Shown in pieces: positions 10,984 through 22,368 of a DNA stretch of 32,506 nt. A program made the position numbers and the translations under genes. The stretch is from NCBI GenBank assembly GCA_905250885.1, contig CAJNOQ010001372.1, positions 1 through 32,506 of the forward strand, read 5' to 3'. Below the pieces are notes generated by a model. The model was given only the letters and a program-made list of their open reading frames with translations. It was not told the origin of the DNA and ran no database searches. Numbering within the stretch: position 1 is the first letter of the stretch; each line of letters starts with the position of its first letter. Source of the DNA: Didymodactylos carnosus. Lineage: Eukaryota; Rotifera; Eurotatoria; Philodinida; Philodinidae.

Positions 10984-13900
10984 ATGAGCAATCACGAAGA
11001 GCATTATGCATCATACTTGCCATATACACCGAAGGTTTGTAATTTCCTTTATCTGTTTAACCATAACTCATCATTTGTTTCTATACAATGTACTCTTCTA
11101 ATATTTGATTAGTATTGCTTGTAGTGCACTATTTTGCGATTGTATAAAGTGCCTTAAAACTTAAAAATTTACTTCATTGTTAAATATGCTATGTTTATTT
11201 TTAACTTTGTACTAAAAGCTGAATAACAAAAGGGTCAGACTTGGTTTTTCTTTAGTGTTTCATGTGTTTTTCTAATATTGTGGTTGTTCAAGATCTAATT
11301 TTCAACTAACACAATGTATTGTAGTACATGCACGAGGTGTGGGACAATAAGAAAAAGTCACTTTTGCGAAATAAAGAACAAATCTATATAAGTACATATA
11401 TAGATCCATTCGGTTTCTTCGTCTCAAACGTCTCCATCAGTATTTTATACTATAACGGGTGGTCCAGATTAAATTGCCGGTTTTTGATAGGCTTTTTTCT
11501 TAAGTTAGACTCGACCAGAAGGTTGGGTTCTGATGTTAAAGGATATAGACTTTTCTGTAGATTTTATTGATATGTTCTTTTTTAAATAAGCATGTACCGT
11601 TCCTTTGTGGCATTAAAAGTATTAGATGCTACAAAAACATCATTTGCTCAGCACTTGACTAGAATAAAATGTCACTTTTATTTGCTAAATAATTTTCTAA
11701 ACGCTATTCAGACACACTATCAAAAAGTACAGAAACGTATTTGTTTCGAGAACCAAATTTTTGAACTGAGTTTCACTATGTTGAAATACAAAATATGCGT
11801 AATTATCTATTTTTGACGCACCTTCATGCCAATGAAAACATTTTAACTTCGTCATTCGATTAGAAAAGAGATCAGCCCTTATAAAGAAGAGCATTTTGTA
11901 GAGCTTTAACTTCTGCAATTTGTTTACATACATAAAAAGCATAATTTTTTTTAAGGCCAAGTTGTGAGAAAATTGCTAAAGAAAAGTTGGATGCCGTGAT
12001 CCGTGAACGTCTTTTTGATGTTTTGTAGTTTTCGAAGGAGTAGTAGCTAAGCTTATCAAACCCAACACTCCACAAGATACGCCAAAAAATTCGGCATCTC
12101 TTACTACAAGAAAGGAATTTTTGTACCTAATCTAGGTGGACAAAATTGATTTTTACACGTTTTCGATTTTGTAGTTGTGCAAGTGATATTTTTGTGGCAT
12201 CCATTACTTTTAATGCTACCAGAGAACGATACATGCTTATTTAAAAAAGAATATATCAATAAAATCTACACAAAATTCTCTATCTTTTGGCATCAGAATC
12301 AAACTTTCTGATCGAGTCTAACTTGAGAAAAAAGCCAATCAAAAACCGGTAATTTAATCTGAACCACCCGTTATTAAATAATTCTGAGTATTTATACTTG
12401 GATTCAATCGATCTCTCGCCAATAGGTCTCTCATAGAACATCACTTATTCGATTTAGCGTAACGGATTTAACTCAGCTTCCTTGTACGTGGATGTTTGTT
12501 GGAGTCGATTGATTAATGAACTATTTAAATTTTCTTGAATGAGCGCGCAAGAACGTTTTACGGATTACCGATCCGACAAATGATTTTATCTGTCTGGAAC
12601 AATTCTCTCATTCTTTATGCAGTATTTTTATTTACAGCGATAAGGTTCTTAAGATTCACGCATCAAATCACATAATAAAATAGACAATTAACTTTGATTT
12701 TTGCTGTGATCTTGGCATCAAAACAAGCTTTCCTGCTACGATACTTGATAATGAGCAAAGTCATGATATCTCTACATCACGGTAGTGTAATGATACAACT
12801 CTCTGTCTCAAATAGAACACACAATGCTGATGAAATACGATTATTAGATGGCTTTAAACCGAAAGTGCGAGGAAAAACTAAAAATTTGTTGGTTATTATT
12901 AAATGTCGACTAACGACTTTTTCCCTATGTTAGCTTCCCTAACTGTACACTTTATGAGGCTTTAACCAAACGACTGTCTGGATACTGCGGGATGCTCTAG
13001 AAGAGGGAACTAATTCATAGTTGAGTCTTGATATTGAAAATAGTGCTGTGCGCATCAACATTAGGATACTACCATAAACATCTCGATCAGATAGAAAATC
13101 TGGAATTTTTTTCAAAGATCTAAGCGGATCTATTTAAATGGCAGAATTATTCAACGTAGCATGAAAATACTTTTAGAAGTATCTGAAACGACAATATATA
13201 TATATATACTTATAGGAACCCAACCTTCTCTCGTCGTTACTTTCCATATATTTTGATCGTTATATTACTAAAAATGTCTATTATTTATTGTCATTAATTA
13301 TTTTAGGTCGATTTAACATGTCCAAAAAAGACCACGTCCACTACATCTAGCAGTGCACCAAAAACATATGGTGACCGCCCTGTAGCTTTTCAATTTGAAG
13401 ATGCTACCGAAAAGTATTATATCGGATCCGAAGTAATTATAAACGTTTTTTAATTATCGTATAACATTTTAAGTATTCGAATGCAAAATTTTTTTTTATC
13501 AAGAAATTATGTTCATTTTTATTCTCAACAATAGTCTCTAAAAATGTTGGTAATGATTGTCTATTAGTGAAAGATTTGACTATATTATCGAATGACTAGC
13601 TTCTTTGTTCATTTTCAAAGCTAGATAAAGGATGGTTGTTCGTACCGTATTTAACATTGATGTCTATAAAGATAAAGAATAAAAATGAGATATAGATAGT
13701 GTATAACTGTATTTGTTTGCTGATGATGATAGTGGTTATCTCACCTTTGTTTGTGATTAAAAGGTAATACCGACAATATCTCATTTTGCTTTTGCTTTTC
13801 TGTTCATAAATATATACTACCACATAGCAAGCGTTAAAACTCTATTTATTTTTTCTTTGCAGGTCGGAAACTACTTGCGATTGTTTCGTGGCACATTATA

Positions 13901-15503
13901 TAAAAAATATCCCTCATTATGGCGTCGAATGATTACACTCGAAGAAAGAAAATGGCTTATTGAATTAGGTATTTGTTTTCAATTTATTTAATTTTGATAA
14001 GAATTGTAGTTATTATACATTCAGGTTGTTCTGAATCATCGTTACCTACCAATCTAACATTGTTACGTGCAAACGAAGTTGATGAGATTTTAAAAGGAGA
14101 TGATGAAAAATATCGTGCGTTAACAATGACTTCAGAACCAACAACAACTCGCGCGTAAGTTTTTATCACTATGAGATTTGGCAATTCAAATTTATTACTA
14201 TTTTTTTAACTTTTTATTTAGGGACAAATTAAAACGAGCCGCATGGGTACCAAGTTTTCCAACAAATTCTCATCATCTTGATGCTGTCCCTACGGCAACA
14301 CCAATTAATCGAAATCGAACTGCAAATAAAAAGAAAACGTTTCCCTTATGGTTAGTCAGTCAAAATATTCTGCAGTTTATTTGCATAATTATTATAAATT
14401 TTCATTCTAGTTTTGATTATACTGATACATCATCGGCATTAGAAAATGCTCAACAATCCGAAGATCTTGTTCCTATTCGTCTCGATATGGAAGTTGAAGG
14501 GCAAAAATTACGTGATACATTTACTTGGAATAAAAATGGTATATTATTTTTTATCTGTTTTTTATTTTACAAACATTGTTTTGACTCGTTTTTAGAGCAA
14601 CTGATTACACCTGAAATGTTTGCGGAAATATTATGTGACGATCTTGATCTAAATCCAATTCCGTTTGTACCAGCAATATCACAAGCTATCAGACAACAAC
14701 TCGATACACATCCAATTGATTCACTAGTAGAAGACAACACTGATCAAAGAATAACAATAAAAGTTAGTTAAATCTGCAACGGAGTAAATATTATGGAAAC
14801 AATCTAAACTTTCTCTTTTTTAGCTGAATATTCATGTCGGAAATGTGAGTTTAGTTGATCAATTTGAATGGGATATGTCAGATAAACATAATAGTCCAGA
14901 AGAATTTGCGCGAATGCTTTCAGCCGAATTGGGTAATAAAACACAAACTAAAACTGGTTTAAAACGAATCTATTACTATTCTTGAATTCTAGGTCTCGGT
15001 GGTGAATTTGTCACAGCAATCGCATATAGTATACGTGGACAGTTAGCATGGCATCAGAAAACTTTAGCATATAGGTTAGATTATATTCTGATGATCCTTA
15101 TCGAGATGCAAGAAAAGAATTTGTCTAACCGCATGAAAAAGGATTTGAGAGATAGCAAATATTGTAATACAACTTTTCGATCGATTACTTAAGTGTAGAA
15201 CCTATGTGTGCAGTAATGACGATAGTGATGTCATTTTTCTTCTTCTAGTGAAACACCATTACCAACCGTTGATGTCGCTATGCGAACAAATCATGAAGCA
15301 GATCAATTTTGTCCATTTTTAGAAACACTAACAGATGCTGAAATGGAAAAGAAAATTCGTGATCAGGATCGTAATACCAGGTATTGCATACTACTTTTTT
15401 TCAATAATTTGAGGTCAAAACGAATGATTACATTTGAAATTAAACTACTTTCCCTGTTTTTAGACGTATTCGACGTTTGGCCAATACCGGTTCATCGTGG
15501 TAG
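10984..15503 (+). CDS. SMARCB1: SMARCB1/SNF5, core subunit of SWI/SNF chromatin remodeller
   Basis: Nuclear core subunit of BAF/SWI-SNF complexes, which contacts the nucleosome acidic patch. Eleven exons with GT-AG introns: 10984-11034, 13307-13432, 13863-13968, 14025-14154, 14222-14350, 14411-14538, 14596-14762, 14824-14932, 14993-15074, 15249-15380 and 15464-15503. Phases join without breaks to give 399 residues (human 385). The N-terminal winged-helix region is at about residues 47-95 ([18 protein letters not shown]). SNF5 repeat 1 starts near residue 200 ([20 protein letters not shown]) and repeat 2 near 279 ([19 protein letters not shown]). The basic C-terminal alpha helix follows [18 protein letters not shown] and ends [13 protein letters not shown], very like the vertebrate end. 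The first about 45 residues replace the short vertebrate N-terminus and are Thr/Ser-rich. The 2.3-kb first intron is atypically long because it holds a transposon. The identification is essentially certain; exon 1 is the least certain part. Confidence 0.97.
11455..12371. mobile_element. Tc1/mariner-like element with long inverted arms, inside SMARCB1 intron 1
   Basis: The sequence starts ACGGGTGGTCCAGATTAAAT and ends with its near-perfect inverse ATTTAATCTGAACCACCCGT. It is bordered by TA on both sides (11453-11454 and 12372-12373), as expected for Tc1/mariner insertion. The inverted arms extend about 200 bp (about 11455-11660 against 12178-12371) at about 85% identity by eye. The roughly 515-bp middle contains short open frames on both strands (11592-11816 plus; 11872-12075 minus) with no transposase motif I can recognise. 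It is a non-autonomous or badly decayed copy. It lies between exons 1 and 2 of SMARCB1 and must be spliced out. Confidence 0.82.
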
Positions 15504-16793
15504 GCAATATCATTATAGCTAATTTACGTATTATAGTATTTCTGATTCATTATTCACTGAGGTGCAGAATTTATCAGTATTGGCGGACGGCTATCAATGA
15601 AAAAGTTTTAGTGATGGGAAAATCTTTTGTAGTTTTTTGGCGAAAGTTTTTTTATCATCACAAAAATTAGTGAAACATCATCTTTCATTACACGTATTTT
15701 ATTTAAAGAAGAATTTTAGAACTAGTTTTTTGTTTAATTTTGTTTATTAACATATATGTATTTCTATGTTCTATTGCAAATCCCGATAAGACATGGACTA
15801 GAATCATATTGAATTCTTTTAACATGAAATACGTCCAGATTGGAAGGAGTTATATGAAATGAACTGAATCTATACGTTTTATCGAGCTTGAAGTCCAATA
15901 ATTGTCTGTGTCATAGGTGAGATTGTGTATCTCTTAACTATTCATCTGTTCATTAGTTGTTCTTTTACCTCAAAATTTCATTATTTCATTTACGTGCTAG
16001 TATTTTCTTTATTTGTTTTTCTGAAAATGTATGTGTATACTCGTTTGTATTTTTATGACATGTTCGATATAATTAAGCAGAAAATTATTTTTTTGTTTGT
16101 TTTTTTGTAAAAAGTAAAGAATATCGACGATGTGATATGCATCAATCTTTTAGCTATTAAAACAGTTTATTTACAAACTGTGCATTAATCAAAAATATAA
16201 AATTGATGAAATATTGGATTAGATTAAGTAGATAATTAATACCAGACAATTGACCTTTACCAGTTGCTGAAACTAAGCTAAATGGTTCAAGTCGTTGCCT
16301 ATCTATTTCTACCTGTGACAATGATATACTACGAGGCGATGTGACAACCATCAATTCTGTAAAGCGATGCAACTACTCTAAGAAGAACAGACATACTGTC
16401 TAAATTTTCACAACAGGAGTGTGATAATTCTAACTAGAGTCATTAACTCTAGTATAAGAGTGGATTTAAACGGGTAGATTAAATGTGGATTGACAGAGTG
16501 AGAATTGTTATTCGATTTAAGTATCGCAACAGTTGTTGATACAGGTATTAATGGTAACGTTATTACAAGGTTGCTAGAACAAAGTGTTGTTGATCAACAA
16601 GACCTATTTCACTATATTAAAAAATAGTAAACGTAAGAATTTTAATTAAGTACTCTAATTATCATTAAGAGTGCCTGATAGATGCTATTGTATTAATAAA
16701 AAAGATCCTTTTGATTTAATACACATTATTCTAAGATTTTTCAGCCGTGTATCAACAAATGAACATGGAATTATTATGAATTTGCGTTGTGGA
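15504..16793. other. 3' flank of SMARCB1; possible gene fragments, nothing firm
   Basis: No complete gene is visible. Two stretches look more protein-like than background. On the minus strand about 16375-16245 reads MVVTSPRSISLSQVEIDRQR and onward, ending at a possible donor (GTATTAAT). On the plus strand about 16510-16628 reads DLSIATVVDTGINGNVITRL and onward to a stop. I recognise neither. They could be exon debris or chance open frames. Confidence 0.3.
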
Positions 16794-17276
16794 ACAACTA
16801 TTCGATTAATACTTGTGATAAATGACAGCTTAATATTTTTATTATACATCAAGTAACATTGAAAACAACTGCATGTACATTTAATGACTTATACGGATTT
16901 GTGTCGAAAGCTAAGATAAAAGGCAAATGAAAGATATTTCCTAGTTTTTCTGTCACATGTTAGAGTCACGTGGGGATGGGTAATTATGGTCAGGTCATCA
17001 AAATTTCATTGTATTTCTGGCATTGTTTGCTTGACCATAATTACCCCCACGTGGCTCTAACATGTGACAGAAAAACTAGGAAATATCTTTCATTTACCTT
17101 TTATCTTAGCTTTCGACGCAAATCCGTATAAGTCATTGAATGTACATGCAGTTGTTTTCAATGTTGTTTGATGTATAATAAAAATATTAAGCTGTCATTT
17201 ATCACAAGTATTAATCAAATAGTTGTTACGCTTGAATATGATTGAAATACGATGAAATTTTGATGACCTGACCATA
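16794..17276. repeat. Nested inverted repeat (A-B-A'-B' order), young
   Basis: Block A (16794-16992) is present inverted as A' (17031-17226) at about 95% identity by eye. Block B (16985-17017, TATGGTCAGGTCATCAAAAT and onward) is present inverted as B' (17244-17276) with one mismatch in 33. The order on the plus strand is A, B, A', B', so a transcript could fold through either pair but not as one simple palindrome. CACGTG boxes adjoin both B copies. It is probably a foldback or MITE-type insertion that has been rearranged. No coding content. Confidence 0.8.
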
Positions 17277-17840
17277 CACGTGATTCTAACTTCTTTTTAT
17301 TTTAGTTATAAAAAATTATGCAATTTGTAAAGGCTCTATGCCTGCAAATAGAAGACATCTTTGTTTTCTTTTCTGAAATGTTCACAGAGACAGATAGATG
17401 AAGTAAGCAGAAATAGACTAAGTGTTCTCTAATATGTACGATATAAAAGTTCACGTAGCCATACCTTTAATATGATAAAACTATATCTTTGAATTCAAGG
17501 GTAAATCAATTTTCTTTTGACGGTACTATACAGAAGATTTCGAAAAAAAAAGTTGTTTTTTTTTTGTTCGTTCTGTTTTAACTGTTCATGTTGCATGTTA
17601 TTCCAACAAGTTTACTGCCAAACAGACTCATAGACTATGTGTACCCTATGGATATAGAAAGAAACAGAATAATAAAAGAACAGAAAATATATTTTCTATG
17701 ATAAACAAACTAAACTTTTCTTCATAGAATTACTTCACGTTGACTGTAGTTTGAATCTCAACTAATGTGCAGTAAGAAATAAAACAAGCAAAAATGATAG
17801 AAAACATACTGGCGATAAGCCGAAATAATAAACATTTATT
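17277..17840. other. 5' flank of the App1-like gene
   Basis: About 560 bp of AT-rich sequence with no exon, RNA gene or clear core-promoter motif. Unlike the other intact genes in the window, no strong splice acceptor is found just before the ATG at 17841. Confidence 0.4.
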
Positions 17841-19373
17841 ATGACTTCATCTTTAACGGCTGTAAAGAATTTTGTTGCAGGACATATCCTAGCTGATGAA
17901 GCACTCATTGTTCCATTTCCAACGTTAGCCATTTACGATAATGATAAAAAATCTTGGTCAGTAATTATTAAAGCATGGGTTTACTTACCAATCGAAGGAA
18001 AAAAGTTATCAACACCCATAACAGCCATTCGAAACTATTTGCCAAAATTCTGGAAAAAAGCGACTCCTCCTGCTGTCGCCACTACTAATGAAATAGAAGA
18101 AGAGAAAATTGATGAGAAAGACGAAACAGACAACTTGAGTAAAATTTGAGCAAAAATTATTTACAATATTTGAGATATAATAATTTTTTGTTTTCTTTAG
18201 GTGATAGCGAGGAAGCGTTAACGAATCCAGCTCGTTTGGCTCTTTTTTTTGTTAGTAATCAAGTAAAGGTGGTAACAAAATCGATCATTAATGGAATTGA
18301 ACATATTCTACAACCATCGGATTCAAGTGGATTTATTGAAGACAAAATTGAAATTTCTCAAGATGATATTGTTAAATTATATCCACAATTAATAAGCAAA
18401 TATGAGGATATGAAATTTGATTATGAAATTCAATTAAAAGAGCCATCGGGGAATCAATCGTTCTCCTGTACGATCTATCTATTAAATAAGAATGGTATCA
18501 GCATTATATCTGATTTTGATGACACGATCAAAAAGAGTAACGTTTTGAGTAAACGTTCGTTAATAAAACATACATTTTATTCATACTTTAAACCGGTTGA
18601 CGGTATGAGCGATTTATATCAAAAATGGTACGATCAAGGGGCTCAATTTCATTATATATCTGCTTCACCATATCAACTGGTAGGTTATGCATTCTTACAC
18701 GAACATTTCTATAATCTATGCTGCTTATATGTCACTATTATCAACGTCTTTCATTCCTGAAATTGTGTATAACTTAAATCGATTGGTAATTCACATTTTA
18801 TTTGACTATTTCAGTATCCTGCACTCAAATTTTTCCTCGAACAATACAAGTTTCCCATTGGAACTGTACAATTACGACGATTTTATTTATTCAATTCAAC
18901 GTGTCTACAGTTTTTTAAAGCAGCTGATACTTATAAAATTGAAAAGATTAAAGAATTAATTAATGGATATCCAGAAAGACGATATATTTGTGTCGGTGAT
19001 TCAGGTAAAGTAGTAGCGATAAGTCAGAGGACTAACTAATATAATATGAATGTAATGTTGCATCTCAGACATTTTTCAATAAAATTCAAACAAAACAAAG
19101 AAAATGGAAATAATAAATATATTTTCAATTTATTTTCTTTTAGGTGAATTAGATCCCGAAGTATATGGAGAGATGGCCCGTGCATACCCGAAAAATATTG
19201 TACATATTTTTATACGTGATATTTGTATTTTACCGCAGTGTCTACCAACGTGTCGTGATCGATATGAAAAAGCTTTTGAAAATTTGAGCGACAAATTATG
19301 GAAAACATTCAAAGATCCGACAGAAATAGAAACAGATTTAGAAGAAATATTGAAAAAAATAAATGAATGTTGA
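17841..19373 (+). CDS. App1-like phosphatidate phosphatase (DUF2183 / APP1 catalytic domain)
   Basis: Predicted Mg2+-dependent lipid phosphatase of the App1 family, which converts phosphatidate to diacylglycerol; yeast App1 acts at cortical actin patches. Four exons, 17841-18138, 18201-18679, 18815-19004 and 19144-19373, give 398 residues with matching phases. The N-terminal App1 module is seen in ALIVPFPTLAIYDNDKKSW and IIKAWVYLPIEGKKL. The HAD-type catalytic motif is ISDFDDTIKKSNV, with nucleophile D204, D206 and T208. Family signatures follow: PVDGMSDLYQKW, FHYISASPYQL, YICVGDSGELDPEVYGEMAR (acidic D321) and HIFIRD. All catalytic residues I can judge are present, so the gene looks functional. 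The C-terminus after the catalytic domain is short and acidic, without PxxP motifs. The family is widespread in bacteria, fungi and amoebae and patchy in animals, so a horizontal origin is possible. Four introns-bearing exons show that it is resident in the eukaryotic genome. Confidence 0.93.
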
Positions 19374-20300
19374 AAAATATTGTGTACAATTATTTGTCTT
19401 CTTTTTTATTTCTATTGTTGTTATACTAGCATATTATTTCATTTCACGTTGTCGTAGAAGCTCAATGTTACTAATTTATACAAATTTAAAAATTCAATTA
19501 TATTCCTTGAAAGAGTAAAATCTGATAGTATCTGTAGTAGTCTTTCTCTATTCACCTTGAACATCACTTTATGCTAATAGGTAGAGAAGTATTTATATCC
19601 CTTTTGCCAATCAAATATTATAATGTTACTTTTCGTTATTGTTTTGTTCTTTCTTCATCTTAGTCAGTTTGTATTTGTAAAATGGACTTTTTCTGTCCAT
19701 TGATCGCTATGTATATTCTAGCTGAAAATGTTCCACATCTTCATTTGTTTATGTTCACTAATGTACCTTAGAGATCGATGTTTAAATTTTTGACTTTACA
19801 TATATAAACAAAAATCGAATGGTAATGGCGATATTGTTTACACATGAAACTGAAACGGTGTAAGAAACTGATGTTGCTAAATTTAATAAAGTACATGGAG
19901 AGTTAAATTAAAAAAATTTACCCCAATATTTTTTACTCTTTTCTATGAGAAATGTGTCCTATGGTAAATTAGTTTCTCCAAATTTTTCCGAAATATTTCC
20001 AACCAAAAACAGTCTTAAAGCTTTAGAAAACTGCTGCATGTATGCAAAATTGTGCGCTCTTTCAGATTATGTCAAAATAATGTGTTCAACTTACACTTAA
20101 GTGATCAAATTGGAAGGCGAAAATTTCACAGTAGATGTAGTTTCTGACGTTCTATTGATTGAATCTACTAGAATAATTGACTGGTGATTGCTGGAAATCT
20201 GAGTTCTCCATCTTTTATCATTCAACAACTATGGACATGCTGTTGAACTTGTGTCGGTTTTGAAGCTACTTGCCATACGTCCAGAAATTTATCTTGATAA
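19374..20300. other. 3' flank of the App1-like gene; no gene seen
   Basis: No coding exon or repeat is supported. An AATAAA is present at about 19886, far downstream of the App1 stop at 19373. The right end may contain further, unreadable parts of the LINE fragment that starts at 20301. Confidence 0.4.
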
Positions 20301-20809
20301 ACTCATTTGGATGAAACTGTTGCGAAATACAGAAAAATGTTGGGTTCCATCGTTCGATTATTTAGACGTCTCATGTATTCAAAGTCTGTGTTTGTCCTGT
20401 TTTTGAATAGGCTGTATCTTGTATGATCGTTCATTCAAGTTGCATTGGTCCATCTTTGATAACCTTCAACGTTTTGCGGTTCGTACGATTTCATCAGATT
20501 ACTCTACTGCTTCCTCATTCTTATTAAACAAATTCAATATGGTCCCACTTGCAGGTAAACGCACGTATTTTAGACTGATCTATTTTCACAAAATTTTTCA
20601 TGAAAAAAATGTTGTCTTTTCTCCGTCTCATCATGTCATCCATGTCACGATATTCATAACGGTTAGGACACAATAAACGGATGGCAACAAAAACTTATAA
20701 AATCAAATATGCTTCATCTTCTTTACTTCCGTACACAATAAATAAGTGGAATGCTCTGTCTTCTTCCATCCAATTATTTGAACATTTGTCTTTGTGTTTC
20801 AGTCACTAG
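20301..20809 (+). mobile_element. Non-LTR retrotransposon (LINE) fragment: 3' end of reverse transcriptase ORF, frameshifted
   Basis: Three consecutive reading-frame pieces match the C-terminal part of a LINE ORF2. First, 20301-20422 reads THLDETVAKYRKMLGSIVRL and onward, the region after the RT palm. Next, 20419-20676 reads FDNLQRFAVRTISSDYSTAS, then NMVPLAGKRTYFRL. Last, about 20690-20809 reads SSLLPYTINKWNALSSS and ends at a stop. The pieces lie in different frames and are interrupted by stops, so the copy is dead and 5'-truncated, as LINE insertions usually are. No poly-A tail or target duplication was located. The clade (Jockey, I or similar) cannot be fixed from this fragment. Confidence 0.75.
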
Positions 20810-20986
20810 TTCAAGAATGAACTATTTTTTCTTTTGATATAAAAAATCCAAGAACAAAGTGTAAGGTACAACAACAACAAAGAAAATAATAGAAAACAAA
20901 TATTTCATTTGTTTTATAGTAAATACGTACAAACAATATAAAATAAAAACAAATTACACGCAGCAAAATAAACAAAAAAATTTTGC

Positions 20987-21690
20987 TTATTCATTAAATC
21001 GAAAACATTCATTGATGATTACCCATGTCGAAGTTGTTTTGTCAACAGTTAGTACAAAGACATGTGAAAACATATGTTTTTCTTTATTTGATGCGTTTTC
21101 ACTTGTTCCATATGCAACGGTTCCATTAATAAAAACCTGATATGTTGTATCTTCATCTGGAAATAAATCTAAAATTTGAACACTGATTAGTTTTTTGTTC
21201 ACGAACTAAAAAATTGCACATTACACACAAGCTTACAATTAAGATATAGTATCATCAACAAAAACTTTAATACAAAGGAGTTAGTTTTTGAACAAAAGCC
21301 TATTTTAATCGCACAATGAAACTTACCTTTCATTGAGAAATAATCTAATGCATAAACACAATGTACAGTTGGTGGTAAACCTATCAGCCACATTCTAATT
21401 GCCTCTTGACCATCTACTGCATTTCCATTCCATACTAGTTTAGCAGTCTGATGATATAGTCTGTTAATATCCTAAATGAAGAACAAAATGATTTTTGTCA
21501 ACACATAATCAAATAACTCTGACGTACATGTCGTCGTCGATCAAATGTTTCATAATAACGTTTTGTGAAACCTTCAACAGCTTCTGAATCTTCACGACAT
21601 TTCCTTTGCTAAACGAAAAAAAATAATCATCTTTACATTCTTTTGTATTAATCAGAAAAAAAACCTTACTTTTTCCACTGTTGTCGTCAT
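20987..21690 (-). CDS. NTF2-related export protein (NXT/p15), mRNA-export cofactor
   Basis: Small NTF2-fold protein that pairs with the NXF1/TAP NTF2-like domain to export mRNA through nuclear pores. Four exons on the minus strand: 21690-21670, 21608-21528, 21471-21327 and 21168-20987, giving 142 residues (human NXT1 has 140). Recognisable segments are FTKRYYETFDRRRHDINRLY (first helices), LVWNGNAVDGQEAI (NTF2-fold hairpin), VFINGTVAYGT and the C-terminal strand WVIINECFRF. The third acceptor must be the TTTTAG ending at 21169, because the acceptor nearer the donor would shift the frame; this choice fits both phase and family length. The protein lacks any targeting signal, as expected. A 3' splice site at 21708-21709 lies 17 nt before the ATG. 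The gene is 0.7 kb downstream of SRSF2 on the same strand. Confidence 0.88.
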
Positions 21691-22368
21691 ATTAACACAA
21701 TAATTATCTAAAATGATAATATCAAAACATACATCGTTATCTTTAGAAAAACGGCAGAAAAACAACTTGTAAGAAACAAAAAGCATCCAAGTCAAATAAT
21801 TGCTTAAAACAATAGTTTTATTTTATCATATTTTAGAAAACATAACCAATTAAGTAAACAACACGTTGTGCAAAAGAATCGTTGCACAATAAAAGACAAC
21901 AAATAACTAATCACCATTCTTTCTCCCCACTTATATAAACATGCCCAAGGCAAATGACCGATACATCAAAGAATTTCATAGGAAAAAAGAAGTAAATTTC
22001 AAAAACGAGAAAAAAATATGCTAGAAAAACTGCACGTCACTTTTTTCTTATTTTTACGCAAAATAAAAGGTGAGATCTTCATAGAAAAACATAACTGAAG
22101 TAAAAATGCGTGCAACTAGTTCCAACACAACACATTTTAAGTGGAGAATAAGGCATAAAAACAAAATTAATGATACGCACACAATTTTTAAACAACGACC
22201 AAAAAGAAATGGATACTAAAAAGATGACTTTAGAAACAGACGTGCGCTTTTACGATTAGAAATACAAAACATAGTACACAGTCTATGAAAAAATGGTATT
22301 TATGGAACGAAAAGCAATCTTGTCCTTTACAAAATAACGTACACACAAGTTAGATAAATATTGTCCTA
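21691..22368. other. Intergenic between NXT and SRSF2
   Basis: About 680 bp, AT-rich, with no coding exon or recognisable repeat. A minus-strand AATAAA at 21822-21817 could serve SRSF2, about 550 nt after its stop. Otherwise nothing is marked. Confidence 0.4.

Noticed and set aside
11592..12075. Transposase gene within the Tc1/mariner-like element
   Set aside because: Short frames on both strands lack any DDE/D motif or helix-turn-helix I can recognise, and part lies in the inverted arms.
13193..13208. TA microsatellite
   Set aside because: Only about eight dinucleotides; ordinary in AT-rich intron sequence.
21169..21202. Alternative NXT exon 4 starting at the acceptor next to TTCGTGAAC
   Set aside because: It would join in the wrong phase and reach a stop quickly; the acceptor at 21169-21170 keeps the frame and the family length.
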